Shown here: one piece after another, positions 17,212-25,805 of the stretch
Layout of the letters: the number at the start of each line of letters is the position of its first letter
Position numbering within the stretch: position 1 is the first letter of the stretch
Assembly (NCBI RefSeq): GCF_018131015.1
Contig: NZ_JAFCJJ010000023.1
Span: 32,067-96,066, forward strand
Source: Bradyrhizobium diazoefficiens
Lineage (GTDB): Bacteria; Pseudomonadota; Alphaproteobacteria; Rhizobiales; Xanthobacteraceae
Direction: 5' to 3'
Length of the DNA stretch: 64,000 nt
Notes under the pieces: model-generated
What the model saw: only the letters and a program-made list of their open reading frames with translations
Told to the model about the DNA's origin: nothing
Databases searched by the model: none
Position numbers and translations under genes: made by a program

Positions 17212-17799
17212 ATGCGGATTACTCTTGTCGGCTCCCGCCATTTCGGCGTGACCACCCTGAACATGCTCCGCGAGCACAGCGTCACGATCGTGCGGGTCGT
17301 GGTGGCCGACGCCGAAGATCGCCTCGCCGCCACCGCCAAGGCCGCCGGTATCGAGGTGGTGGTGCAGGCCAATCCGAAGCTGGTGGTGGCTGCCGAGATC
17401 GCGCCGGACACCGACCTGATCATCACCGCGCACAGCCACGCCCGGATCGGCAAGGACGCGCTCGCCGCGGCCCGGCTCGGCGGGATCGGGTACCATCCCT
17501 CGTTGCTGCCCCGCCATCGCGGCAAGGCTGCCGTGGAATGGACCATCAAGGAAGGTGACCCGATCGCCGGCGGCACGATCTATCACCTCGCCGACCGCAT
17601 GGACGCCGGGGCCATCGCCGCCCAGGACTGGTGCTTCGTCAAGAAGGGCGAGACCGCGCGGGAACTGTGGGAACGGGCTCTCGCTCCTCTCGGCCTCAAG
17701 CTGCTGGCCGATGTCATCGACTATGCCAAGGTTCACAAGGCGCTGCCGGCCAAGGTCCAGGACGAACAATTCGCGACCTCCGCGCCGAGTCTCTCCTGA
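17212..17799 (+). CDS. Formyltransferase-fold hydrolase, like the N-terminal domain of 10-formyl-THF dehydrogenase
   Basis: 195 residues with the Rossmann-like start MRITLVGSRHFGV and the loop GIGYHPSLLPRHRG. The general-acid pair His95 and Asp131 (DRMDAGAIAAQ) is kept. The asparagine normally two residues before the histidine in methionyl-tRNA and GAR formyltransferases is Gly93. The animal 10-formyl-THF dehydrogenase hydrolase domain shows a similar YHPSLLPRHRG loop without that asparagine, so hydrolysis of a formyl donor or a specialised transfer is possible. The C-terminal domain of Fmt is absent. It is monocistronic. Confidence 0.75.
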   Translation: MRITLVGSRHFGVTTLNMLREHSVTIVRVVVADAEDRLAATAKAAGIEVVVQANPKLVVAAEIAPDTDLIITAHSHARIGKDALAAARLGGIGYHPSLLPRHRGKAAVEWTIKEGDPIAGGTIYHLADRMDAGAIAAQDWCFVKKGETARELWERALAPLGLKLLADVIDYAKVHKALPAKVQDEQFATSAPSLS

Positions 17800-17895
17800 C
17801 GTTTACCCTTAATGTGAAGCGGCATTGATTCCGCTTGAAGAATCGGAGCCGGATGCGCGTGTAAACTATTGTTTCAACAGGAACAATTTTAACTT

Positions 17896-17936
17896 TTGCA
17901 TCGCATCAAATTTCTGTCACATTTGCCCCGAATAAG
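17896..17936 (+). promoter_or_regulatory. Possible FixK/FNR-type box with a -10 element
   Basis: TTGCATCGCATCAA (17896-17909) fits the FixK2 pattern TTG(A/C)-N6-(T/G)CAA. If its centre is at -40.5, the -10 falls at 17931-17936, AATAAG (four of six consensus bases). Transcription would then begin near 17943, 29 bases before the ATG at 17972. The flanks are less symmetric than in the other two sites, so chance is a fair alternative. Confidence 0.4.
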
Positions 17937-17971
17937 CGGCAGCATATCAGACAGATTCAAGGACGGAATTC

Positions 17972-18322
17972 ATGCGTTTTGCTCGCATCGCGGCGCTCTG
18001 TGCCGCCTCGGTTTTCGCCGGCGCCCTCGCCACTCCCGCCTTTGCCCAGAGCCCGTATGACGGCAACTGGCAGGTCACCATCCACACCAAGAGCGGCAGC
18101 TGCGACGCCACCGCAAGCTCCATGCTGACGGTCGCCGACGGCAAGATTTCCGCCTCTGGCGCTAACGTTTCCGGCACCATCGGCAGCGGGGGACTTGTGA
18201 AGGTTTCGATCAATGGTGCATATGCTAACGGTCAACTCAGCGGCAACGCCGGATCGGGGAAGTGGAATGGAGCATCTGCAGGCATACCGTGCAGCGGGCG
18301 GTGGGAAGCATCGCGCCAATAA
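17972..18322 (+). CDS. Secreted beta-rich protein
   Basis: 116 residues. A signal peptide ends at PAFAQ. The mature domain begins SPYDGNWQVTIHTKSGSC, a pattern common in small periplasmic beta-sandwich proteins of Bradyrhizobium. It has alternating Gly/Ser/Asn strands and two cysteines that could be bridged. A short gap leads to a second gene of similar style at 18360, so the two are probably co-transcribed. Function unknown. Confidence 0.65.
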   Translation: MRFARIAALCAASVFAGALATPAFAQSPYDGNWQVTIHTKSGSCDATASSMLTVADGKISASGANVSGTIGSGGLVKVSINGAYANGQLSGNAGSGKWNGASAGIPCSGRWEASRQ

Positions 18323-18359
18323 GCTAACTGAGACTCGCGCCCGCAACCGGCGGCTGCTG

Positions 18360-18812
18360 ATGGCAGCCGCCGTTTTGTTTGCGGCAGGTCTCGCCAGTTC
18401 CGGCAGCAAGGCCCAATCGGGCCCGTTCGCGCCCCTGGCGGGCTCCTGGAGCGGGTCCGGAACCGTAACGCTTGAGGACGGCTCTACGGAGCGCATTCGC
18501 TGCCGGGCCAAATATGCCCCGATCGGGCCGACCATGGAGATGTCGCTGACCTGCGCCAGCGACGCCTACAAGTTCATCCTCGGCGCCAACCTCAGGGCCG
18601 AAGGCAACCGCGTGAGCGGAAGCTGGAGTGAGACCAGCCGCAACATCAGCGGCTCGCTCGAGGGGCGTGGCAGCGGCGGCAACTACGAGATGGCCGTCAA
18701 CGCGGCCGGGTTCAATGCCAACCTCTCACTGAAGACGAGCGGCAACAAGCAGACGGTCTCGCTCCGGGCCGACAGCCAGTTCCGCGGCGCCAATATCTCG
18801 CTGTCCAAGTAA
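18360..18812 (+). CDS. Secreted beta-rich protein, probable operon partner of the gene at 17972
   Basis: 150 residues from ATG 18360, 37 bases after the previous stop. A signal peptide (MAAAVLFAAGLASSGSKAQS) leads into PFAPLAGSWSGSGTVTLEDG, then regular beta strands with two cysteines (IRCRAKY and LTCASD). The GSWSG opening resembles the DGNWQ start of its neighbour, and both recall lipocalin-like or calycin barrels. A strong terminator follows. Function unknown. Confidence 0.65.
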   Translation: MAAAVLFAAGLASSGSKAQSGPFAPLAGSWSGSGTVTLEDGSTERIRCRAKYAPIGPTMEMSLTCASDAYKFILGANLRAEGNRVSGSWSETSRNISGSLEGRGSGGNYEMAVNAAGFNANLSLKTSGNKQTVSLRADSQFRGANISLSK

Positions 18813-18834
18813 CGACGACAGCCCTGAACGTATC

Positions 18835-18867
18835 GCGATCCGGCGCCCGCGCCGGATCGCTTTTTTT
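18835..18867 (+). terminator. Rho-independent terminator
   Basis: GCGATCCGGC (18835-18844) pairs perfectly with GCCGGATCGC (18851-18860), and seven T residues follow at 18861-18867. It ends the two-gene unit at 17972-18812. The T-run runs into the stop codon of the convergent RidA gene. Confidence 0.9.
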
Positions 18868-19264
18868 ATGCGCCGGGCACGAACGCCGTGACCTCGATCT
18901 CGACCTTGGCCCGCTCGTCCACGAGACCGCCGATATAGAGCAGCGTCGCGGGCGGGAAATTGCGTCCGAGCGTCTCCTTCCAGGCCGCGCCGATGCCGGC
19001 GCCGGCTGCCTGGTATTCGCTGCGGCTCGTGAGATACCAATTCAACCGGACGATATGCTCGGGACCCGCGCCGGCTTCTGCCAGGAGTTTGATGATCCGC
19101 TTCAGCGCGGTCGCGACCTGCGCGGCCATGTCGGACGCATAATTGCCGATCTCGTCGCCGCCGGTCTGCCCCGCCAGCACGACCCAGCGGCCCGGCCCCT
19201 CCACCACCGCGCCATGTGAAAAGCCCCGCGGTTTCGACCAGTCGGCCGGCTGCAAGATATGCAT
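18866..19264 (-). CDS. RidA (YjgF/YER057c/UK114) family protein
   Basis: 132 residues from ATG 19264, which has GGGAGGA about eight bases before it; an ATG at 19300 has no better site. The family pattern is visible: HGAVVEGPGRWVVLAGQTG, the helix ALKRIIKLLAEAG, then LLYIGGLVDERAKVEIEVTAFVPG. Most enzymes of this fold hydrolyse reactive enamine/imine intermediates to ketoacids. The key arginine of true RidA (R.(Q/E)xG near the end) is not obvious here, so this may be another subgroup. Confidence 0.8.
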   Translation of the reverse strand: MHILQPADWSKPRGFSHGAVVEGPGRWVVLAGQTGGDEIGNYASDMAAQVATALKRIIKLLAEAGAGPEHIVRLNWYLTSRSEYQAAGAGIGAAWKETLGRNFPPATLLYIGGLVDERAKVEIEVTAFVPGA

Positions 19265-19404
19265 CAGCGACGTCCTCCCTTTTTGTCGTTCTTCTCCCAA
19301 GCCTTAGCACGCCATCCTGCATCGCTGCATGCGCAGATTTGGCCGTTGCAAACGGGGGCGATGTCGCCGATACCGGCCGTCCCTCAAGGTCAGATCTCCC
19401 CTCG

Positions 19405-20325
19405 ATGAACACGACACCGTCCAAAACCATGGCTGCACTCTGGATGGCCGGCTGGCTCGCGCTGATGCTGGTCATGGCGGTGGCCGGGCGCGAGACCACG
19501 CGCGAGCTGAGCGTCTTCCAGATCATGGAAGTGCGCTCGCTGATCGGATTCGTGCTGCTGCTGCCGATCATCCACCGCTCCGGTGGATTCAAGGCGGTCG
19601 CGACCAAACGCCTGCCCCAACACATCGCGCGCAACCTGGTCCATTACTGCGCACAGCTCGGCTGGTTCTTCGCGCTGACGCTGATCGGGATCGGCCAGGT
19701 GGTGGCGATCGAATTCACCATGCCGATCTGGACCGCCCTGCTCGCGGCGACCTTCCTGTCCGAGCGGATGACCGTGTGGAAGATCGCCGCCATCGTGCTC
19801 GGCCTCGTCGGCGTCGTCATGATCGTGCGTCCCGCCACCGGCGAGATCAATCCGGGCCAGTTGATCGCGCTCGGCGCCGCGGTCGGCTTCAGCATCTCGA
19901 TGGCCCTGGCAAAATCGCTGACGCGGACCGAGAGTGCATTATCGATCCTGTTCTGGATGATCGTCGTGCAGGCGGTCGTCGGCCTGGTGCCGACGCTCCA
20001 TGCCTGGACCTGGCCGTCAGCCCAGCTCTGGGGATGGCTCTTCGTCATCGGGGTTTGCGGCACTTTCTCGCATTATTGCCTCGCAAGCGCGCTCCGGCAC
20101 GCGGATGCCACCATCGTCGTCCCCATGGACTTCCTCCGGGTTCCATTGACCGCGACCGCGGGCTGGCTGCTGTATTCGGAGCGGCTGGATGCCTGGACGG
20201 TGTTTGGCGCCGCGCTGATCCTGTTCGGCAACCTCCTGAATCTGAAGCCCGCCTCGCCCGTTACCGCCGCCCGCGCGGTGAACCGAACGCCGCCTCAAGC
20301 GACGAAACAGAGTGGACGAGCGTGA
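19405..20325 (+). CDS. EamA-family (DMT) transporter
   Basis: 306 residues with about ten membrane helices in two repeated EamA halves (about 10-135 and 150-290). Typical segments are VAIEFTMPIWTALLAATFLSER and AIVLGLVGVVMIVRP in the first half and DATIVVPMDFLRVPLTATAG with LYSERLDAWTVFGAALI in the second. It is an inner-membrane exporter of small metabolites or amino acids, but the substrate is unknown. The ATG at 19405 is internal to a longer open frame whose first 63 residues lack family character. It is divergent from ridA. Confidence 0.85.
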   Translation: MNTTPSKTMAALWMAGWLALMLVMAVAGRETTRELSVFQIMEVRSLIGFVLLLPIIHRSGGFKAVATKRLPQHIARNLVHYCAQLGWFFALTLIGIGQVVAIEFTMPIWTALLAATFLSERMTVWKIAAIVLGLVGVVMIVRPATGEINPGQLIALGAAVGFSISMALAKSLTRTESALSILFWMIVVQAVVGLVPTLHAWTWPSAQLWGWLFVIGVCGTFSHYCLASALRHADATIVVPMDFLRVPLTATAGWLLYSERLDAWTVFGAALILFGNLLNLKPASPVTAARAVNRTPPQATKQSGRA

Positions 20326-20336
20326 TTTGGATCACG
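20321..20336. promoter_or_regulatory. CRP-like palindrome
   Basis: CGTGAT-TTGG-ATCACG is a perfect 16-base palindrome that contains the CRP core GTGA-N6-TCAC. It overlaps the end of the EamA gene and lies about 150 bases before the metacaspase ATG. No -10 sits at the class II spacing, so it would act as an upstream site if functional. Confidence 0.4.
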
Positions 20337-20477
20337 TTGGAGGGGCATTTCGTCGTGCACACTCGGTGTTAAGGCTCGGGGTCGCCGAACGGTCGTTTTG
20401 CTGGCGCGAAACCGGGCGTGTCGTGTAAGTTCGTTGCCAGTTTGTTTCTGCCTGCAATTCGATTCTGGGGATTTCAG

Positions 20478-21899
20478 ATGCGCTATCTCACCCTGCTCGC
20501 TTCGCTGATGTGCATGGCACTGTCGATCAGTGCCGCGAAGGCCGACCGCCGCGTCGCTTTCGTCGTCGGCAACGGCGCCTACAAGAACGTCGCGCAATTG
20601 CCGAACCCGCCGATCGACGCCAAGGCGATGGCCTCGACGCTGCGCAATGTCGGCTTCGAGGTGATCGAAGGATCCAATCTGTCGCGCGACCAGATGACGG
20701 AGAAGCTGCTCGACTTCGGTCGCAAGGCGCAGGGCTCGGACATCGCGGTGTTCTATTACGCCGGCCACGGCATCGCCGTCGGGGGCACCAACTATCTCCT
20801 GCCGGTCGACGCCGACATCAAGTCGGAGATGGACGTCAAGCTCGGCGCAGCCATCAATATCGACCTGACGCTCGACCAGACCATGGGCGACGCCAAGGTC
20901 AAGCTCGTCTTCCTCGACGCCTGCCGCGACAATCCCTTCGCCGCCAAGATCAAGTCGAACTCGGCGACGCGCAGCGTCAACGTCGGAAGCGGTCTCGCCG
21001 AGATGAAGTCGGGCGAAGGCACGCTGATCGCGTTCGCCACCGGCCCGGGCCAGACCGCGCTCGACGGCCAGGAGGGCAACAACAGCCCGTTCACCCGCGC
21101 CCTGATCGACAACATCACCAAGCCCGGCGTCGAGATCCAGCAGGCGATGACCTCGGTGCGCGCCCAGGTCAATGAGGAGACCCACAAGGGCCAGCTCCCC
21201 TGGGGCCATACCAACCTGATCGGCGCGGTCTACCTCAACCAGGCGCCGACGACCCAGGTCGCCAATGCGGCGCCGACGGCGTCCAGTGTCGCTCCCGCCG
21301 CCACGGGCGGCAGCTCGGACGGTGTCGAGCTCGAGTACTGGCGCTCGGTCAAGGAATCCAACAAGCCGGAAGAGCTCAACGCCTATCTGACCGCCTATCC
21401 GAACGGCCAGTTCAAGGCGCTGGCGCTGGCACGGCTGGCCGCGATCAAGAGCGGTCCGTCGACCACGACCCGCAACCTGAACGCCGGCATCGATCCCGCG
21501 ACCTTCACCGACGATGCCACCCAGCTCACCGAGGACCAGATCGGCCTCGACAAGGGGCAGCGCCGCGACGTGCAGCGGCGCCTGACCGGCCTCGGCTTCG
21601 ATACCAAGGTGACCGGCGCGTTCAACGACGAGACCCGCTCGGTGCTGAAGCGCTGGCAGGCCGCCCGCGGCTATCCGTCGACGGGCTACCTCAACAAGCT
21701 CCAGCACAAGGCCCTGCTCACCGAGATCGTGGCGACGACGTCGACGGCGAGCGAAGAAGGCCAGAAGCCTGCCCGCCGCGCCAGCGGCTCGGGCCAGAGC
21801 AGCGCACCGGCGCCGCACCGCAGCAGCGGTCCCGATCCGGGCGCGGCCTTCGTCGGCGGTGTGGTCGGCGGCATGATGGGCGGCATGTTCCGCCGCTGA
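20478..21899 (+). CDS. Secreted metacaspase-like protease with peptidoglycan-binding domain
   Basis: 473 residues. A signal peptide ends near SAAKA. A caspase-type C14 domain follows (about 23-255) with the catalytic histidine in YYAGHGI (His97) and cysteine in FLDACRDNPF (Cys149). A linker leads to a tetratrico-like stretch (WRSVKESNKPEELNAYLTAYPNGQF), then a PGRP_binding_1-like domain (about 365-425, RRDVQRRLTGLGFDTKVTGAF). The tail is a glycine-zipper (GGVVGGMMGGMF). The protein should act in the periplasm. The substrate is unknown; metacaspases cut after Arg/Lys. It is monocistronic with a good terminator. Confidence 0.85.
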   Translation: MRYLTLLASLMCMALSISAAKADRRVAFVVGNGAYKNVAQLPNPPIDAKAMASTLRNVGFEVIEGSNLSRDQMTEKLLDFGRKAQGSDIAVFYYAGHGIAVGGTNYLLPVDADIKSEMDVKLGAAINIDLTLDQTMGDAKVKLVFLDACRDNPFAAKIKSNSATRSVNVGSGLAEMKSGEGTLIAFATGPGQTALDGQEGNNSPFTRALIDNITKPGVEIQQAMTSVRAQVNEETHKGQLPWGHTNLIGAVYLNQAPTTQVANAAPTASSVAPAATGGSSDGVELEYWRSVKESNKPEELNAYLTAYPNGQFKALALARLAAIKSGPSTTTRNLNAGIDPATFTDDATQLTEDQIGLDKGQRRDVQRRLTGLGFDTKVTGAFNDETRSVLKRWQAARGYPSTGYLNKLQHKALLTEIVATTSTASEEGQKPARRASGSGQSSAPAPHRSSGPDPGAAFVGGVVGGMMGGMFRR

Positions 21900-21922
21900 G
21901 GCGGGGACCAGATTCCGAATGC

Positions 21923-21949
21923 AAAAGCCCGGCTCGCGCCGGGCTTTTT
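21923..21949 (+). terminator. Rho-independent terminator after the metacaspase gene
   Basis: AAAAGCCCGGC (21923-21933) and GCCGGGCTTTT (21938-21948) form an 11-base-pair stem with a four-base loop and five T residues. The A-run on the left allows the hairpin to work from the minus strand too, for the brnA gene. Confidence 0.88.
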
Positions 21950-21980
21950 CCATTTCGACACGCATGGTCAGGCGTCGCGT

Positions 21981-22223
21981 CTACTTCCCTGCCGCCTTGC
22001 GCAGCGCCTCGTTGATGCGATCCTGCCAGCCGGGGCCGCCCTCCCTGAAATATTCCAGCACGTCCTGGTCGATCCGCAGCGTGACCTGCTCCTTGATTCC
22101 TGGTGCCACGTTCTGCTTCGGCGGCGCCGCGGCGACCTTGGCCGTCACCTTCTTGAACGCTGCCTCGGCCTCGGTGCGTGCATCGCCCAATGTCCGCGGC
22201 CGCCTCGGTGGTTGATCCGCCAT
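21981..22223 (-). CDS. brnA: BrnA-family antitoxin without an adjacent toxin
   Basis: 80 residues. The C-terminal half, VTLRIDQDVLEYFREGGPGWQ followed by DRINEALRKA, matches the ribbon-helix-helix BrnA antitoxin (COG3514). BrnA normally binds DNA and neutralises the BrnT ribonuclease encoded just upstream. Here the upstream gene on the same strand is cysteine synthase, three bases away. No BrnT-like frame was found nearby, so the gene is an orphan, probably co-transcribed with cysK. Confidence 0.8.
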   Translation of the reverse strand: MADQPPRRPRTLGDARTEAEAAFKKVTAKVAAAPPKQNVAPGIKEQVTLRIDQDVLEYFREGGPGWQDRINEALRKAAGK

Positions 22224-22226
22224 GTC

Positions 22227-23204
<978 letters not shown>

Positions 23205-23426
23205 GATGAAAACTCCCTGTGACGACAATGCGCGGCTTTTCGCAGCTCCTGCGCAGTTAGAAACAGCTTGTGACGACACGCAAGCAACAACGCGGGAGCG
23301 CATTGAATTCGCTGCATCGCAAAATCGCGTGAGCGCAAATGTAAGAAAACCGGCGCATTTGTGTTGCGACCTCGTCAATCGATTCTGCTTATGATAGACT
23401 AAGGTTCAAAGCAGGGAGGTCCCACC

Positions 23427-23642
23427 ATGTCAGCTGTTGCTGAAGTGCTGTCGACCGTCGCGCCGCGCGATCCGCGCTGCAGCGAGTTGCCCACCTGTCC
23501 CGTCTGCGCCGACTCCATGGTCGCCGCCGAAGCCTCTGCCTACGTCTCGGACCAAGTGATCAGCTATCTCTGGACCTGCGACACCTGTGGTTATGGCTTC
23601 GTGACCAAGCACGCCGTCAAGCAGCGGTTCACGTGCAATTGA
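23427..23642 (+). CDS. Small zinc-ribbon protein
   Basis: 71 residues with the pairs CPVC (about 24-27) and CDTC (about 51-54), plus further cysteines near residue 18 and at the end (FTCN). The GGGAGG ribosome site is well placed. The motif order TCPVCADSM ... WTCDTCGYGFVTKH is typical of a small structural zinc ribbon. It is probably cytoplasmic. Function unknown. Confidence 0.65.
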   Translation: MSAVAEVLSTVAPRDPRCSELPTCPVCADSMVAAEASAYVSDQVISYLWTCDTCGYGFVTKHAVKQRFTCN

Positions 23643-23812
23643 CTCCCTGTGGTTAGTGCGCGATCTCCGCGCTCCCCTCTGCCCCGCACTGAGCCACGCG
23701 GTCGCGCTCAACGAACTGGATCTGTTGTGCGCTCCTGGTCAGGATTCAACGAACGGCATGCCGACGCGCGCCGTGATCCCGGTTCTAGTGAAATCCCTGG
23801 CGTTTTCCGTTC

Positions 23813-25417
23813 TCAAGCGCGCACCTGCCACAGCGTAAGCGCAAGCATGAGATAGGCAGCGCAAGTCCACAGCGACTGCCAATTGGCCGGCCCTTCGTGA
23901 ATCCCGACATAGATCGCCGCGGCGACAAAAACTCCGGCAAATATCGATTCCGCGATCGGACGGCTTCCCTTGTTGGCCGGATTGAGCAGCGTCACGGCCG
24001 CGGAAGGCACAGCGGCCATGGTGAGGGCAGCAAAGGGAAAATCAACGAAGCGCGGGTCGAACACAAGTCCGACCGCGTTCGCTGTGCCGATCACGACGAT
24101 GACGGTCCAGCCCAAGGTGTGCAGGGTTGTGAACGGGGTTTCGGTCCGGTAGCCGTCCGGGCCCAGCAATTCCAGAAAGGTAGGTGACGTGCGACCCGAC
24201 ATGAGTGCGCTGGCCGCAAACAGCGGCGAAGCTGTCGCTGCGATCAGAAGAGAGCCCGACAGAAGCCAGCCGCCCGCTCCGATGCTTTCATAGACCATCC
24301 TCTGGGCAGCCACTCCAAACATGATTCCGGCAGTGCTCGCCAATAGTCCCACCGCAAGCCATGGAATGAGTCCTGGCTCCCTGGGCCTGCGGCGCAGCGT
24401 CAACCAGGCCGCTCCAAAGATCAGGATCGCCAGCGCCATGCCGCCGCACATTTGCAGCCGCCAGACTGGAAAATTGCTGATGGGTGCTCCGGGTGGATAT
24501 TTCGGCGCGCGCCGTTCGGAATCGAACAGGCCCCAGGATCCGCCGACCGTGCCTTCGATCTCGCGCTTCCATCCTTCATCGTAAGCTTCGAACAGGTTGA
24601 CGCGGAAATTCTCCCGCCGGGCAAGGGCGAGAATCTCCGAAACCACCCGCGCCTGGTTGACGGGCGACGGTAGCGCCGATTCGCGCATGCGACCCTGGCT
24701 TGGCCAGCCGATTTCCCCGATCAGGATGTCCTTGCCCGGAAAAGCCGCCGCGATCATTCGGCGAATCTCATCAACATGAGCGGCAGCGGATTCCGCCGGG
24801 ATCGGAACGTTCTCCCAATATGGCAGGATGTGAACGGTGACGAAATCGACGGCATCGTAGAGTTCGCGATTGCTCAGCCAGAACTCCCACACGTCGGCAT
24901 AAGTAACGGGAACATTGACCTGCGCCTTGACCGAGCGGATCGTGGCGATGAGGTCTGCAACCGTTATATCCTTGCGCAACAGCGTCTCATTGCCAACCAC
25001 GATCGCGATAATGGTTTCGGGATATTCCCTGGCCAGACGTATTGCGGCGGAAATTTGCGCCGAATTTTTCTGCTTGTCCTTGTCAAGAAAGATGCCCTGA
25101 ATGACCTTGAGTCCCGCCTTGGCCGCAAGTCCGGGAATCTGGTCGAGGCCGAGATCCGTCGCATAGGTTCGGATGCAATCCGAAATCTTCGCGAGTTGGG
25201 CAAGATCCTCCGCGATCTGCTCCGGCGTCACCTGCGTCGCTTGCGAAAGCGATGTCTGATGATTGCGGAAGGGAGCGTACGATATGCACTGGACCTTGTC
25301 GTCAGCATCGATCGGTGCGCGCACCAACTTCACCGGGATGCCCAGCCACCACCACGCCGCGGCGATAACTCCCAACGATATCAGGAGAAGCGTCAGCGGC
25401 GTGCGCAGAGACACCAT
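23813..25417 (-). CDS. Second NdvC-like protein (GH17-type domain plus membrane region)
   Basis: 534 residues from ATG 25417, which aligns with the start of the ndvC product at 1415 (SLRTPL region); AAAGGA lies just before it. An in-frame ATG at 25537 would add 40 basic residues. The two proteins match along their length: anchor, GH17-type domain with VVGNETLLR and ILIGEIGWPS, and C-terminal membrane bundle. The second catalytic region reads GEIGW here and GETGW in the other copy. A FixK-type promoter (25688-25728) points at this gene, so it may serve glucan synthesis at low oxygen. The DNA looks slightly A+T-richer than its surroundings. Confidence 0.85.
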   Translation of the reverse strand: MVSLRTPLTLLLISLGVIAAAWWWLGIPVKLVRAPIDADDKVQCISYAPFRNHQTSLSQATQVTPEQIAEDLAQLAKISDCIRTYATDLGLDQIPGLAAKAGLKVIQGIFLDKDKQKNSAQISAAIRLAREYPETIIAIVVGNETLLRKDITVADLIATIRSVKAQVNVPVTYADVWEFWLSNRELYDAVDFVTVHILPYWENVPIPAESAAAHVDEIRRMIAAAFPGKDILIGEIGWPSQGRMRESALPSPVNQARVVSEILALARRENFRVNLFEAYDEGWKREIEGTVGGSWGLFDSERRAPKYPPGAPISNFPVWRLQMCGGMALAILIFGAAWLTLRRRPREPGLIPWLAVGLLASTAGIMFGVAAQRMVYESIGAGGWLLSGSLLIAATASPLFAASALMSGRTSPTFLELLGPDGYRTETPFTTLHTLGWTVIVVIGTANAVGLVFDPRFVDFPFAALTMAAVPSAAVTLLNPANKGSRPIAESIFAGVFVAAAIYVGIHEGPANWQSLWTCAAYLMLALTLWQVRA

Positions 25418-25687
25418 TTCGTCCTTTGCAGGAATAATTCGCGAGGCTTCGTCAGTCTGCGAAACGAACAGGTTAAACACCGATCTTGTTTTTTTCCGAG
25501 AGACCATCGCGATCACGCGCCGACTGATGTTATTCATCCGCTCCCGAACCGGTTCAAGATGTCAGATGGCACCGGGATCGGCCCGGGCGTCAATGCCAGT
25601 TGCCCACGTCGCGGGAAGGTCGAGAATGCGTCGCCAATCCATCGTTCAGCGGCGAATTTCCGGAGCCTTCTGTCACCGCTGTATTTA
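25418..25687. other. Untranslated leader region of the second ndvC-like gene
   Basis: The gap between the ndvC-like start and tgt is 388 bases. The part nearest the gene contains the alternative upstream start (25537) and no convincing gene. A 33-codon frame on plus (25708-25809) has no ribosome site and is not called. If the FixK promoter is used, the mRNA leader would be about 264 bases long to ATG 25417. Confidence 0.4.
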
Positions 25688-25728
25688 TTTATGCACCCCC
25701 AGGCGAAATGCTCGTTGACATACGTCAA
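25688..25728 (-). promoter_or_regulatory. Probable FixK/FNR-type promoter for the second ndvC-like gene
   Basis: TTGACATACGTCAA (25715-25728) matches FixK2 consensus TTG(A/C)-N6-(T/G)CAA, and symmetry extends one base each side (GTTGAC and GTCAAC). With its centre (25721.5) at -40.5 on the minus strand, a -10 element CATAAA falls at 25693-25688 (four of six bases). Transcription would start near 25681. The same spacing is seen at 45770-45810. Confidence 0.6.
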
Positions 25729-25805
25729 CATGTTCAGGCGACCTTGCCCAAGGCCGCGACCGAAGCACTGCGAATGTTGCCCGGCGCCAACCGGGTGCTC
25801 CAGCA

